NCBI GenBank assembly: GCA_029572935.1
Contig: JAKQHM010000024.1
Location: forward strand, 35,547-99,546
DNA length: 64,000 nt
DNA from: Bacteroidota bacterium
GTDB lineage: Bacteria > Bacteroidota > Bacteroidia > Chitinophagales > Saprospiraceae
Direction: 5' to 3'
Shown: positions 8,848 through 17,621 of the stretch, piece after piece
Layout: each line of letters opens with the position of its first letter
How positions within the stretch are numbered: position 1 is the first letter of the stretch
Translations under genes and position numbers: made by a program
Notes under the pieces: model-generated
Told to the model about the DNA's origin: nothing
Seen by the model: only the letters and a program-made list of their open reading frames with translations
Databases searched by the model: none

Positions 8848-9159
8848 TCAGCTCTTGAAAATGGCGTACACCTGCACGGCGAGGCCTGCAATAATGAAAG
8901 CTGGAGCCAAAACGGTTCTCCTGAAGGAATAAATGATGCTTTCGTCCCATACCTCGGGTGAAGGCATATGGCCTCCCGACATCAGGACCAGGCCAAGGGC
9001 GATCAGGGCCAGTCCAATGAGGACTATACGGATGTGTTTCTTGCCATAGGTAAATTCCTGTAAGGACCTGCTGCTGCTGGCTGTACCGGTTGAACTGCTG
9101 GCCGGTGTTTTGGCAGCCTGCGGGGCCGGGACCGTTTTTTTGGATTTGGCTTCTCCCAT
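8848..9159 (-). CDS. DUF3098 family small membrane protein
   Basis: 103 residues. A low-complexity Ala/Ser/Thr N-terminus (residues 1-35) leads into FTYGKKHIRIVLIGLALIALG (first membrane segment), LMSGGHMPSPEVWDESIIYSFRRTVLAPAFIIAGL (conserved core) and a second membrane segment. This is the DUF3098 pattern, found in Bacteroidota between ftsX and uppP as here. Function is unknown. Gene order suggests a role in envelope assembly or division. Confidence 0.88.
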   Translation of the reverse strand: MGEAKSKKTVPAPQAAKTPASSSTGTASSSRSLQEFTYGKKHIRIVLIGLALIALGLVLMSGGHMPSPEVWDESIIYSFRRTVLAPAFIIAGLAVQVYAIFKS

Positions 9160-9170
9160 GATTCGATGTT

Positions 9171-10019
9171 TTATATTTGAAAGGATTTAATGCTTTGTCT
9201 TATGCTGATATAATGGAGTCCAGGACCTGTGATCAGAAGAACGACGACTGTGATGAGAAAATTTTTCAGGTCCAGTAAATGATATACCCACGGTGCCATA
9301 TAATATAATACCAACAGGGCCAGCCCCAGCATGCTGACTGCCATCAAGGCGCTTGCCAGGCCATGGATAATCGCTAGTCGGGTGTAAGGACCTGCAATTT
9401 TTCCGGGTTCTGCTCCCAGAAGCCCCATCAGGCGAATGACGGGCGCTTTTGTTTGAAAAAAGATACGCACCAGGTACCCGATGATAAAAAAAGCCATCAG
9501 AGCAAGCAGGAGGGTAGAAAAAACCAATACGGTCTTGACCTTGCGGACAGAGTCTGAAAATCCTGCCTGTCCTGCGATGGGATTGGATGCCGAACTGATG
9601 AAACCAAAACCTTTGAGGAATTCCTGTAGTCTTGAAATGGAGGCCTGTTCATCCTGTTCGGGGTCCAGGTTCAGTACGATCAGATCGAAAAAGGGGTTTT
9701 CACCGGGTGAAAGGGCCAGGTCTTGTTCTTTGCTCATTTCTTGGACAGCACGGTCGCGCGGGATCATGGAAACGCTTTTGGATACAATGCCAGGCAAGCT
9801 TTCCAGTTTGTCCATAAGGTATTTGAGGGAATCTGACTGGTATCCGGGTCTCAGTTCGATGACAAATGGTGTTTCTGTCCGAATTCGTTTTTCCAGCCTG
9901 ATCGAATGCACAAAAGCCAGAAATGCCAGTCCTACCAATGACAATACCAAGGCCACGGCCAGCACATGGAGGAGATTGGAGCTTCGCGTTTCTGAGATCA
10001 GATTAAGAAATTTTTGCAA
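9171..10019 (-). CDS. ftsX: FtsX-like cell-division permease
   Basis: 282 residues: one N-terminal membrane segment (about 17-40), an extracytoplasmic domain (IRTETPFVIELRPGYQ onward, to about 165), then three membrane segments ending with a short tail. This four-helix topology with a large first loop is that of FtsX, which with the ATPase FtsE controls cell-wall hydrolases at division. The start as annotated is TTG at 10019, with an in-frame stop just upstream, so no earlier start exists. A promoter-like TACATTTG overlaps this TTG (see findings). First gene of the ftsX-DUF3098-uppP-truB operon. The FtsE partner is not adjacent; a degenerate FtsE-like gene lies at 44.2 kb. Confidence 0.85.
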   Translation of the reverse strand: MQKFLNLISETRSSNLLHVLAVALVLSLVGLAFLAFVHSIRLEKRIRTETPFVIELRPGYQSDSLKYLMDKLESLPGIVSKSVSMIPRDRAVQEMSKEQDLALSPGENPFFDLIVLNLDPEQDEQASISRLQEFLKGFGFISSASNPIAGQAGFSDSVRKVKTVLVFSTLLLALMAFFIIGYLVRIFFQTKAPVIRLMGLLGAEPGKIAGPYTRLAIIHGLASALMAVSMLGLALLVLYYMAPWVYHLLDLKNFLITVVVLLITGPGLHYISIRQSIKSFQI

Positions 10020-10024
10020 ATGTA
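10017..10024 (-). promoter_or_regulatory. Promoter-like TACATTTG overlapping the ftsX start codon
   Basis: TACATTTG on the minus strand matches the -7 consensus, and its last three bases are the annotated TTG start of ftsX. If it is a real promoter, the messenger would begin inside the gene and the true start would be further downstream; if the TTG is right, the motif is coincidence or the transcript starts elsewhere. Confidence 0.3.
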
Positions 10025-10138
10025 GTTAAATTCAACGTTTCAGGAAGGAGCAATGAAAGCCGCGACTAATGGTTAAAATAACCTTCCTTGTATTAAATGG
10101 GAGGTGGTTTATTGCCCGAAAGAGCAGCATGGACTGCT

Positions 10139-11248
10139 TTAATGCTCATTCAGGGTTTGAATCAAATCGGTGAGTTTTTTTGATTCCTGCTCCCAACACC
10201 AAATAGATTTGGCTAATTTGCAAGCATCCTGCATCCGTATGTATCGTTCTGAATCATCTAGCTCTTTAAAGGTGGAAAGGAGCGTTTCAGCAGCCAGATT
10301 TTCCACGAGCAAAGCACAGTCGAACTGGTTCACCAGTTTGCGGTACTCAGGAAAATCCATATGCAAAGCTGGAAGACAGGCTTGCACGTAGTCAAAGCTT
10401 TTATTGGCCAGGGAGTTCAGATAGTTTTGATTATCATCTGATAGCAGGTTGATTCCGACCCAGGCACGGCAGGCTTCCTCATGAAGCTTGTCTGAGCTGA
10501 GCCAGCCTAGGAACCAGACTCTATCCTCCAGATTCAGATCCCGGACGAGTACCCTCAAATAATTGGAAAGATCTCCTTCTCCGGCCAGGACCAGATGATG
10601 ATCAGGTAATTGAGGCATGAGCCGGATCATTTCCTCCAATCCCCGGCCCACATTCAAAACACCCTGATACCAGATCCTCTTTTTGTTTTTGGATACGGTG
10701 CAGTCGGGCTTTCTGATCGGCAGGTTGCGGATGGTGTGAAAGTTTTTATGATACCGCCTGGCCAATTCAACTGCCAGGGAATCGGATACTGTAATGCACA
10801 GTTCTGCCCGCCCAACGCCAATTCGGGTCACCCAGCGCCACACAAATTGAACAAAGGGCTTGTGTACGATCTCCGGGCTCTGCTCAAAGTACTCATGGGC
10901 GTCGTAGATCAGCTTTTTGCGCCGTACGATGGACACAAGGGTGCAGCCAGGCAGCGTGTCTGAGTCCGCACTGTACAGGATATCTGCTTTCTGAAACAGA
11001 AGATAGAAGCTCAGCCTCAGGTTGTATTCCAGGTAAAACAGAAAGGATCTTCGGAACCACGTTTTAATCCGGATGCCATTGATTTTATTTTCGAACCTGT
11101 CCATTTTATTTCTGGAAAGGGTTTTCACTACAAATCCTGCTTGAACCAGGCTTTCCTCAATTCTTTGAAGCCTTTGGTCGTAGCTCAGGTCCGAAGTGGT
11201 AACTATATGAATGATGGTGGGATTCAATGCAATAGGATAACGCGTCAC
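10139..11248 (-). CDS. Glycosyltransferase, GT4-like
   Basis: 369 residues with a two-domain GT-B layout. The N-terminal domain includes IIHIVTTSDLSYDQRLQRI and LIYDAHEYFEQSPEI, which recalls GT4 enzymes acting on cell-surface glycans. The C-terminal domain has RIWYQGVLNVGRGLEEMI and HHLVLAGEGDL for the nucleotide-sugar side. No membrane segment is evident, so it should act at the cytoplasmic face. It starts at a GTG that overlaps the stop codon of the peroxidase gene upstream (GTGA), so the pair is translationally coupled although no functional link is obvious. Donor and acceptor are unknown. Confidence 0.8.
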   Translation of the reverse strand: MTRYPIALNPTIIHIVTTSDLSYDQRLQRIEESLVQAGFVVKTLSRNKMDRFENKINGIRIKTWFRRSFLFYLEYNLRLSFYLLFQKADILYSADSDTLPGCTLVSIVRRKKLIYDAHEYFEQSPEIVHKPFVQFVWRWVTRIGVGRAELCITVSDSLAVELARRYHKNFHTIRNLPIRKPDCTVSKNKKRIWYQGVLNVGRGLEEMIRLMPQLPDHHLVLAGEGDLSNYLRVLVRDLNLEDRVWFLGWLSSDKLHEEACRAWVGINLLSDDNQNYLNSLANKSFDYVQACLPALHMDFPEYRKLVNQFDCALLVENLAAETLLSTFKELDDSERYIRMQDACKLAKSIWCWEQESKKLTDLIQTLNEH

Positions 11249-12645
11249 CGGCAGCCCAATTGTGCCCTGGATAATTTATCGGCATTTGGAAAACAAAAAC
11301 CCGAAGGTACAGATTCGGGCTCATAGCGCTTTAGTCTGGGATCGTACAAGGCATTTTCCAGGAAATCGGTCAAAGCCTGAATTTCTTTTTCGTTGAGGTT
11401 CAGAGGTCGAAAATGGACAGAAATCTGTTCTTTCGGTACTGCGTCGTTTTGGGCTTTTCCTGCATTTTTATATCGGATCACTTCTTCTACCGAACAGAAG
11501 TTGCCGCCATGCCCTAGGAAGCCTGCATCTTTGAGATTATAGAGTTGAGGGGTTTTAAAAGCATATCGGTCCTCGCTTTTTCCAGTGAATGCTCCTCGGC
11601 CCAGATTGTGATCCTGACTGCCTGATTTGGGGATGATGCCTGGACCTTCCATATCCGACATACCCAGAACGTGAAAACTCATGGAGTTTAGAGCGGGTCC
11701 TGTGTGACACTGGACACATTTTGCTTTTCCAAAAAAAATAGCTGCTCCTTCCTTTTGCCTTTTACTCAGTGCGCTGCTGTCTCCGCGCAGCCAGACTTGC
11801 CAGGGAGCCAGGTCGCATACCACGGTCCTTTCCCATGCTGCAATCGCACGCGCCATGCTGAAACGGCGGTATCTTAGTTCGTCCTTTTCTGTTGGAAAGG
11901 CCTCGTCAAAAAGTTCTTTGTATTTGGTTTGGGTCAACAAATCGGAACTCATCCGCATGCCGTGTGCTTCGAGGGCCACTCTGGCCTGGGTTTCGACTCC
12001 TTGAAGACCCAGCTTGTTGAGTTCCAGGAAACTGCCAGCAGGCCATAGAGAATCTGTGCCCTGGTTAGGCCCCGTCCCGCCCAGTTTGCCACTCCACAAC
12101 TGGACCTCCTGCCATGCGCAATGGGCAATAGAGGGGGTGCGAAGCATCTGCACATCCACCTCGCTGGAGTCGCAGGAGGGATGCTTGTGCCTCAAAAAAC
12201 CATGTCCCCGGCCTCCGCCCGCAATGCTTTGTCTGATCCCTGCCTGAAATCCGGCTGCTGCAAAATGGCAGCTCGCGCAACTGAAGGTTCGTGCAGCAGC
12301 CTTGCAGGCAGGATCAAAGGAAATGGCAGGGTCAAAGAAAAGAGCCTGCCCAAGCCTGACCTTGGCAGGGGTAATGGGGTTCAGGGAGTCTGCCGGGAGA
12401 TCTGTCCACTCTTCGGGTCCGGGCAGCCTAAAGAAACGCAATCCTTTCGCCCCACCCAGCAGGCTCAGACGCTCCCTGAAAGTAGCATCGGAAACATAGG
12501 CTGATTCGGACTCCCGGGTTCCGCAACCAGGCAATAAACCAAATGATAGGGAGGCTATGATCAAGAATCGGTACACACCAGCAAAAATAGCGGAATAGGC
12601 ATTACGCGACATGATCAGACTGGCAGGTATTCGTCTTGAAGACAT
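11245..12645 (-). CDS. Di-haem cytochrome c peroxidase / MauG-like lipoprotein
   Basis: 466 residues. A signal segment ends in LLPGC (Cys 41), a lipoprotein cleavage site. Two CxxCH haem motifs are seen: CASCH at 123-127 and CVQCH at 310-314, the spacing of bacterial di-haem peroxidases. The segment LGQALFFDPAIS is the family's N-terminal hallmark, and GHGGNFCSVEEVIRYKN occurs near the C-terminus. It would reduce H2O2 with electrons from periplasmic cytochrome, or carry out MauG-type oxidation. The start could also be the ATG 11 codons later, which would give a shorter signal. It is the first gene of a two-gene unit with the GT4 enzyme. Confidence 0.87.
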   Translation of the reverse strand: MSSRRIPASLIMSRNAYSAIFAGVYRFLIIASLSFGLLPGCGTRESESAYVSDATFRERLSLLGGAKGLRFFRLPGPEEWTDLPADSLNPITPAKVRLGQALFFDPAISFDPACKAAARTFSCASCHFAAAGFQAGIRQSIAGGGRGHGFLRHKHPSCDSSEVDVQMLRTPSIAHCAWQEVQLWSGKLGGTGPNQGTDSLWPAGSFLELNKLGLQGVETQARVALEAHGMRMSSDLLTQTKYKELFDEAFPTEKDELRYRRFSMARAIAAWERTVVCDLAPWQVWLRGDSSALSKRQKEGAAIFFGKAKCVQCHTGPALNSMSFHVLGMSDMEGPGIIPKSGSQDHNLGRGAFTGKSEDRYAFKTPQLYNLKDAGFLGHGGNFCSVEEVIRYKNAGKAQNDAVPKEQISVHFRPLNLNEKEIQALTDFLENALYDPRLKRYEPESVPSGFCFPNADKLSRAQLGCR

Positions 12646-12711
12646 ATTAAAAAAAACTATATATTTACGCCATTGAATAAACTAATTCAGCCAGATCGGA
12701 ATATCCGGCAA

Positions 12712-14034
12712 ATGAGTCTTGAAAAAATGAATGGCTACAGAATTTATGGGATTGGGATCATGGTCTGTTTGATCCTTGCGTCGGGTCAATGGGGTTTCTC
12801 GCAATCTCTGAAGCCTATTTTTCTGAGCGAAGATGGAAAGTACTACCTGAAGGCTACCTGTCTGGCGCAGCTATGGGGGAGGTACGTATCGCTGAATCCA
12901 GGCTCCACTATTTCCGGCTACCAAAAACAGGATGTATGGGATCTGGCCATCAGAAGATACAGACTCCAACTGTATGGTCCGGTAGCAGAACGGGTATTTT
13001 TTTATTCGCAATTGGGCGAAAATAATTTCAGCACGCTTTCTGACCGCAAGCTGGGTTTCTTTGTGCACGATCTGACCGGTGAGTATGAGTTTGTACAAAA
13101 GAAACTATCCCTTGGAGCCGGACTGAATGGCTGGGTGGGGATGTCCCGTTTCTCTGCTCCGGCGGCTGGTGCGATCATGGGCATCGATGCGCCCCTTTAC
13201 CTCCAGACCACCAGCGATGTCACGGATCAGTTTTTAAGGCGGATGTCCGTATATGCCAAAGGCAATCTGGGATCGCTGGAGTACCGGCTGGCGCTTGCAA
13301 AACCTTTTGCGATCCAGAAGTCTGCCTTTTTTGCACCCATCCGGCTTGAATCAGCTACGCATTCCCACAGGCCGGCGGCTTTTCAGTGGAATGGCTATTT
13401 CGCCTGGCAATTCCGGGACCACGAGAGCAATCTGTTGCCCTATAAGCCCGGAAGTTACCTGGGCCATAAGAATGTCATCAATCTGGGAGCAGGATTTGTC
13501 TATCAACCCGATGCCATGTGGTATCTCTCCGGTCCTGGAGAAGACACCCTCACACATGATCTGCTGGCAATCAGTGCAGAGTTTTTTGCAGATGTGCCGG
13601 TGGGGGAGCAGGGCGCGGCGTTTCATGCATTTGTCAATTACAGTTACATGGATTATGGTCCCCGTTACCTGCGCAATCTGGCTTTGCTCAATCCGGCTAA
13701 TGGCACCATCCTGCCTGAGCTGATCAATGGCTCTGGCAATGGGTATCCTGCTTTTGGTACCGGGCAGGTTTTGTATGCACAGCTGGGATTTAAGACCCGC
13801 GATGGTCTGTGGACGGGATCCGGCATGATGCCATATGTGGCGCTGCAATGTTCAGACTACCGTGCGGTAGATGATCCAATGCTCTTTTGGGATCTCGGAT
13901 GTAATTTTTTCCTCAAGGACCATGCTGCCAAGTTTACCCTGGCCCTTCAAAACCGCCCTCTGGTATTTGTGGATGGTACTGCCCGTGGCCGCCGCAATTC
14001 ATTAATATTGCAGTATAATATTCTAATCCAGTGA
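12712..14034 (+). CDS. Outer-membrane porin-like beta-barrel protein
   Basis: About 440 residues from the ATG at 12712; the ORF track begins at an upstream TTG. A signal peptide ends near WGFSQ. The rest shows alternating beta-strand pattern with many aromatic girdle residues (DLAIRRYRLQLYGPVAERVFFYSQLG, FTLALQNRPLVF) resembling phosphate-selective porin O/P-type barrels of Bacteroidota. It ends in QYNILIQ without a classical terminal Phe. The stop codon overlaps the GTG of the APC permease by 4 bases, so barrel and permease are probably made together, suggesting outer and inner membrane steps of one uptake route. The substrate is not identifiable. Confidence 0.65.
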   Translation: MSLEKMNGYRIYGIGIMVCLILASGQWGFSQSLKPIFLSEDGKYYLKATCLAQLWGRYVSLNPGSTISGYQKQDVWDLAIRRYRLQLYGPVAERVFFYSQLGENNFSTLSDRKLGFFVHDLTGEYEFVQKKLSLGAGLNGWVGMSRFSAPAAGAIMGIDAPLYLQTTSDVTDQFLRRMSVYAKGNLGSLEYRLALAKPFAIQKSAFFAPIRLESATHSHRPAAFQWNGYFAWQFRDHESNLLPYKPGSYLGHKNVINLGAGFVYQPDAMWYLSGPGEDTLTHDLLAISAEFFADVPVGEQGAAFHAFVNYSYMDYGPRYLRNLALLNPANGTILPELINGSGNGYPAFGTGQVLYAQLGFKTRDGLWTGSGMMPYVALQCSDYRAVDDPMLFWDLGCNFFLKDHAAKFTLALQNRPLVFVDGTARGRRNSLILQYNILIQ

Positions 14035-15362
14035 CAGAGCAAAAAGAAGAAGAGAAAATCCTGGGAGGATTTTCGCTGACCATGATCACGGTAAGCCTGG
14101 TGATCGGGATGGGCATTTTCAGGACTGCCTCCGACGCAGCTCTTGCATCGGCGAGTCCTGCCGTATTTTTCTCGGCCTGGATACTGGGCGGGATCGTAGC
14201 TATATTCGGAGGTTTGACTTTTGCGGAGATCGGAGCAAGAAGACCTGTGACCGGGGCATATTACCGCATATTTGCCGATTGCTATCATCCCTCCGTGGCC
14301 TTTGCGCTCAACGCGGTGATCATATTGGCTAATGCAGGTGCTCTGGCGGGCATTGCCCTCATTGGCAGCGATTATCTCCTGGCAGGACTGTCGTCGTTTA
14401 TGGACACTAATCCAGCCTGGAAAACCTGGATCGCCGGCACGTCCATCATCGTATTTTTTGGTGTCAACCTGTTGGGACTCCGCATGAGCTCCAACACCTT
14501 GAATGTATTGATGCTTTTAAAACTGTTGATGCTGGCTCTGATCATCTCCGGTATTTTCATCGCCGAAGGAGCGGAGCAGACCCAGGTAAGTACAGCTACA
14601 ACACCTGGTACTGTGGAATTTTTGAAATCACTGGGACTGGCTCTTGTGGCAGTCTGTTTTACCTATGGAGGATACCAGCATACCATCAATTTTGGCGGTG
14701 AAGTAAAAAAGGCTGGCAGGATGGTGCCCTTGAGCATCGCTGCGGGTATGACCCTGGTCATTGTTCTGTATCTGGGAGCCAATTATTCTTATTATCATTT
14801 GATCGGTTTTGAAAACCTGAAGCAGGCTGATGGCATTGCATCGCGCGTGGGTGAGGCAATATTTGGTCCTGCCGGCAGGATCGTTTTTGCTCTCTTGCTC
14901 TTTGTGGCCGCCCAATCCTATGTCAACATCATGCTGATGACCAACCCCAGAATCCTGGAGGCCATGGCTACCGATCCGCTCTTTCGCAAATGGTTTCAGT
15001 CGGGATCCGGATCAGGCAACAGGCAATTATATTTTTTTACTTTTTTGACTCTGGTGGTTTTATTTTTTGCAGGCACCTTTGATCGGATCATGGGATTTGT
15101 CATGGTTCTGGATTCAATGGGCATGGCCATGGGTGCAGCTACCTTGTTTTATTACAGGAAAAGGAGTGACCAATACGAAGGCTTCCGCATGCGTGCATAT
15201 CCCTGGCCGACGATTATTTTTATCCTGGCTTATGTGTACATCGTCGTAAGCATTTCAGCCGATCAAACCCAATTAGCCTTGACGGGATTTTTGGTTTTTG
15301 GTTGTCTGGCCGGTTTATACCTCTTGCTTCAAAAAAAATCTCAATCAGAAGTTCGACCTTAG
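14031..15362 (+). CDS. APC-superfamily amino-acid permease
   Basis: 443 residues with about 12 hydrophobic segments. The first helix LTMITVSLVIGMGIFRTASD matches the APC signature (GxxIGxGIF) for the unwound substrate-binding helix, and FGGLTFAEIGARRPVTGAYY is the TM2-3 family motif. It should import or exchange an amino acid across the inner membrane. It starts at a GTG overlapping the porin-like gene and ends 3 bases before the PLP-enzyme gene, making a three-gene operon. From context a sulfur amino acid is a reasonable guess for the substrate, but this is inference. Confidence 0.9.
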   Translation: MTEQKEEEKILGGFSLTMITVSLVIGMGIFRTASDAALASASPAVFFSAWILGGIVAIFGGLTFAEIGARRPVTGAYYRIFADCYHPSVAFALNAVIILANAGALAGIALIGSDYLLAGLSSFMDTNPAWKTWIAGTSIIVFFGVNLLGLRMSSNTLNVLMLLKLLMLALIISGIFIAEGAEQTQVSTATTPGTVEFLKSLGLALVAVCFTYGGYQHTINFGGEVKKAGRMVPLSIAAGMTLVIVLYLGANYSYYHLIGFENLKQADGIASRVGEAIFGPAGRIVFALLLFVAAQSYVNIMLMTNPRILEAMATDPLFRKWFQSGSGSGNRQLYFFTFLTLVVLFFAGTFDRIMGFVMVLDSMGMAMGAATLFYYRKRSDQYEGFRMRAYPWPTIIFILAYVYIVVSISADQTQLALTGFLVFGCLAGLYLLLQKKSQSEVRP

Positions 15363-15365
15363 ACT

Positions 15366-16529
15366 ATGGACATTTCTTATATACTCAATGAACTTGGTGA
15401 GCATCGCTCGGAGTATTATCATGCGATCACTCCACCCATTGTACAAACCAGCAATTTTGCTTTTGAGACGGTGGATGAAATGAGGGCCCGTTTCAAAGAC
15501 GAGTACAGTGGGTATCTATATAGCCGTGGACTGAATCCCACGGTGGACATCCTGCGCAAAAAACTGGCGGCTCTGGATGGAGCGGAAGATGCTTTGGTTT
15601 TCAATTCAGGTGCCGCAGCGATTTTTTCCTCTGTCATTCCATTTGTACAATCCGGTGATCACATCGTGTCCGTGAGCGCTCCTTATACCTGGGCGCAGAA
15701 GCTATTTGATCTTTTTCTGCCCCGCTACGGAGTACAAACGACTTACGTTCAAGGAACGGAACTAAGCGAATTTGAAGCGGCGGTTCGGCCGGAGACGAAA
15801 GTGATCTATCTGGAGTCTCCTAATAGCTGGGATTTCCGCATTCAGGATCTGCGTGCCGTTGCCGCTTTTGCCAAAGAGAAGGGCATTCTTACGGTCGTGG
15901 ACAACTCCTATTGCTCTCCGGTCTATCAGCGCCCCATATCCATGGGGATCGATCTTTGCTTGCAATCTGCCACTAAATACATTGGTGGTCACAGCGATGT
16001 GGTCGCCGGGGTACTGACCGGCAGGAAAACTATGATGAAAAAAATTTTCGATCTCGAATACCTTCTGGCAGGAAACGGGATTCAGCCGTTCAACGCCTGG
16101 TTGCTGCTCAGAGGGCTTCGTACGCTGCCCATGCGGTTGGATTGGATCAGCAAAACTACCCGTGAGCTGGTGACTTTTATGAAGTCCAGACCGGAAGTGG
16201 AGAAAGTATTGTTTCCGCTGGATCCCGATTTCGATCAGTTTGAACTGGCGGCATCGCAAATGGATGGTGCCTGCGGATTGTTTACTGTAATCCTGCATTG
16301 CAGGGATGTCAACAAGATAGAGAGGTTCTGTGAGGATTTGCACACTTTTAAAATGGCCGTCAGCTGGGGCGGACACGAGAGTCTGGTCATTCCGCGTTGT
16401 GCAGGCGTCCCCCGCAATGAATTCAATCCTGATAATGTCGAGCATCGCATGGTCCGTTTTTACATCGGTCTGGAGAGTCCGGATTATCTGATCCGCGATC
16501 TCATAGAAGGAATACAAAGATTGGCTTGA
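15366..16529 (+). CDS. Cys/Met-metabolism PLP-dependent enzyme (cystathionine gamma-synthase / gamma-lyase family)
   Basis: 387 residues covering the full fold-type I family. Visible blocks are SGYLYSRGLNPTVDILRKKLAAL (phosphate-binding Tyr/Arg from the partner subunit), FNSGAAAIFSSV, VVDNSYCSPVYQRP with the Asp that contacts the pyridine, and SATKYIGGHSDVVAG with the PLP lysine at about residue 204. The C-terminal WGGHESLVIP and VRFYIGLE contain the carboxylate-binding Arg. Members include cystathionine gamma-synthase, cystathionine beta/gamma-lyase and methionine gamma-lyase; sequence reading cannot choose between them. Linkage to an amino-acid permease favours a degradative lyase. Last gene of the porin-permease-lyase operon. 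Confidence 0.88.
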   Translation: MDISYILNELGEHRSEYYHAITPPIVQTSNFAFETVDEMRARFKDEYSGYLYSRGLNPTVDILRKKLAALDGAEDALVFNSGAAAIFSSVIPFVQSGDHIVSVSAPYTWAQKLFDLFLPRYGVQTTYVQGTELSEFEAAVRPETKVIYLESPNSWDFRIQDLRAVAAFAKEKGILTVVDNSYCSPVYQRPISMGIDLCLQSATKYIGGHSDVVAGVLTGRKTMMKKIFDLEYLLAGNGIQPFNAWLLLRGLRTLPMRLDWISKTTRELVTFMKSRPEVEKVLFPLDPDFDQFELAASQMDGACGLFTVILHCRDVNKIERFCEDLHTFKMAVSWGGHESLVIPRCAGVPRNEFNPDNVEHRMVRFYIGLESPDYLIRDLIEGIQRLA

Positions 16530-16915
16530 TGGGAAGCGGTAGTTCCTGATTTTCACAAACACGGATCCAAGAGATGAGAATCTGAATTTCGTTTATAATT
16601 ATCCTGCTTTGATGGGATCTGGATCTCTCATGATCTATCATTCATTAATTGATATGCGTCAAATGCAATAAATTCAATCGGATCAAAACTCTCAAAGGAT
16701 AAAATATTTTTGAAACCTTGAGCTAATTAATCCATCTTAACTATTTACGAATTATACTGGATTCAATAGAACGTAACATCCTGAATTCTGTGAAAATTAA
16801 TTCGCTTTGAAGAATGCCTTTAAGAATAGATGAATAGTTATTGTAACGGATATGCCTGAGTAAATGAGGAATTTGAAAAAAGATATTTTTATGGATGATT
16901 ATTGCTTCCTTAATC
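16530..16915. other. Convergent intergenic region, AT-rich, no supported gene
   Basis: 386 bases between the convergent PLP-enzyme and pnuC genes. The sequence is AT-rich with many stops. A 68-codon minus-strand ORF (16741-16947) overlaps the pnuC end and is not supported. I see no hairpin followed by a T run that would be a convincing terminator and no RNA gene. Confidence 0.5.
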
Positions 16916-17587
16916 TCACTGAGCTGCATGACCTCGATCATGGGCATTCACTCTTTCTTTTTCCCATTGGTGCCAGCCGTAAGCTGCCAGCAAGGTGAAG
17001 ATTATAAATTCAAAGGCTACAAAGTAAATTCCCTTGGAGATATACAAATAAATGCAAAGGATATCGACAGCGATCCAGATCGGCCAGTTTTCGATCACGC
17101 GCCGGGCCAGGAGTGTGTTGGCAATGATGCTGGCCACTGCGACTAAAGTATCCCAAAAGGGAAAAGCGGCCTCAACGGGGAAAAGATCCGGAAACCACAA
17201 ATGCAGATGGGAGATCAGGTAGGTTCCTGCAGCAGTGCAGACAGCCACCCAGATGAAAAGATTCAGTTTTTCAGATAAGTTGAGTTTTCGGATGCGTTTC
17301 TTATTCTTCTGATCTTCCTTCCAGAAAAACCACCCGTACAGGGCTACTCCGGCAAAATAAACCTGAAGGAACATATCGGAATAGAGTTGCACCTGATAAT
17401 AGATCATAAAAAAAAGTGCAATGTTGATCAGCCCTACCGGCCAGGTGAGAATTCTGGATTGGGCGGCAAGCCATACTGCGGCGATCCCGAAAACGGTACC
17501 AAAAAATTCTATGTAACTGACCGGATAAGTGCCTACAGAAAATAGCTCATGGCCAACGGAAAAAAAATGTGTGAGGTCCCGGAACAT
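16916..17587 (-). CDS. pnuC: Nicotinamide riboside transporter PnuC
   Basis: 223 residues with seven hydrophobic segments. PnuC motifs are clear: FFGTVFGIAAVWLAAQSRILTWPVGLINIALFF (first third), YSDMFLQVYFAGVALYGWFFW, and the repeat-related WPIWIAVDILCIYLYISKGIYF near residues 165-188. The protein takes up nicotinamide riboside (or a related vitamin) by facilitated diffusion, coupled to phosphorylation in the cell. A TonB-dependent receptor gene lies just upstream on the same strand (gap 34 bases), an arrangement seen in Bacteroidota for vitamin-uptake loci, so the receptor may supply the same compound. Confidence 0.9.
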   Translation of the reverse strand: MFRDLTHFFSVGHELFSVGTYPVSYIEFFGTVFGIAAVWLAAQSRILTWPVGLINIALFFMIYYQVQLYSDMFLQVYFAGVALYGWFFWKEDQKNKKRIRKLNLSEKLNLFIWVAVCTAAGTYLISHLHLWFPDLFPVEAAFPFWDTLVAVASIIANTLLARRVIENWPIWIAVDILCIYLYISKGIYFVAFEFIIFTLLAAYGWHQWEKERVNAHDRGHAAQ

Positions 17588-17621
17588 GCGCTTAAATTAG
17601 GGACTTTTCGGAAACCAGGTA

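Noticed and set aside
11949-12504. Several ORFs in other frames inside the peroxidase gene
   Set aside because: They overlap a gene with two intact haem motifs and carry no domain.
15762-16562. 266-codon minus-strand ORF inside the PLP-enzyme gene
   Set aside because: The opposite strand encodes a complete Cys/Met-type PLP enzyme; this frame has no family features.
16741-16947. 68-codon minus-strand ORF after pnuC
   Set aside because: It overlaps the pnuC end by 32 bases, lies in AT-rich sequence, has no recognisable motif and no promoter element. Treated as chance.
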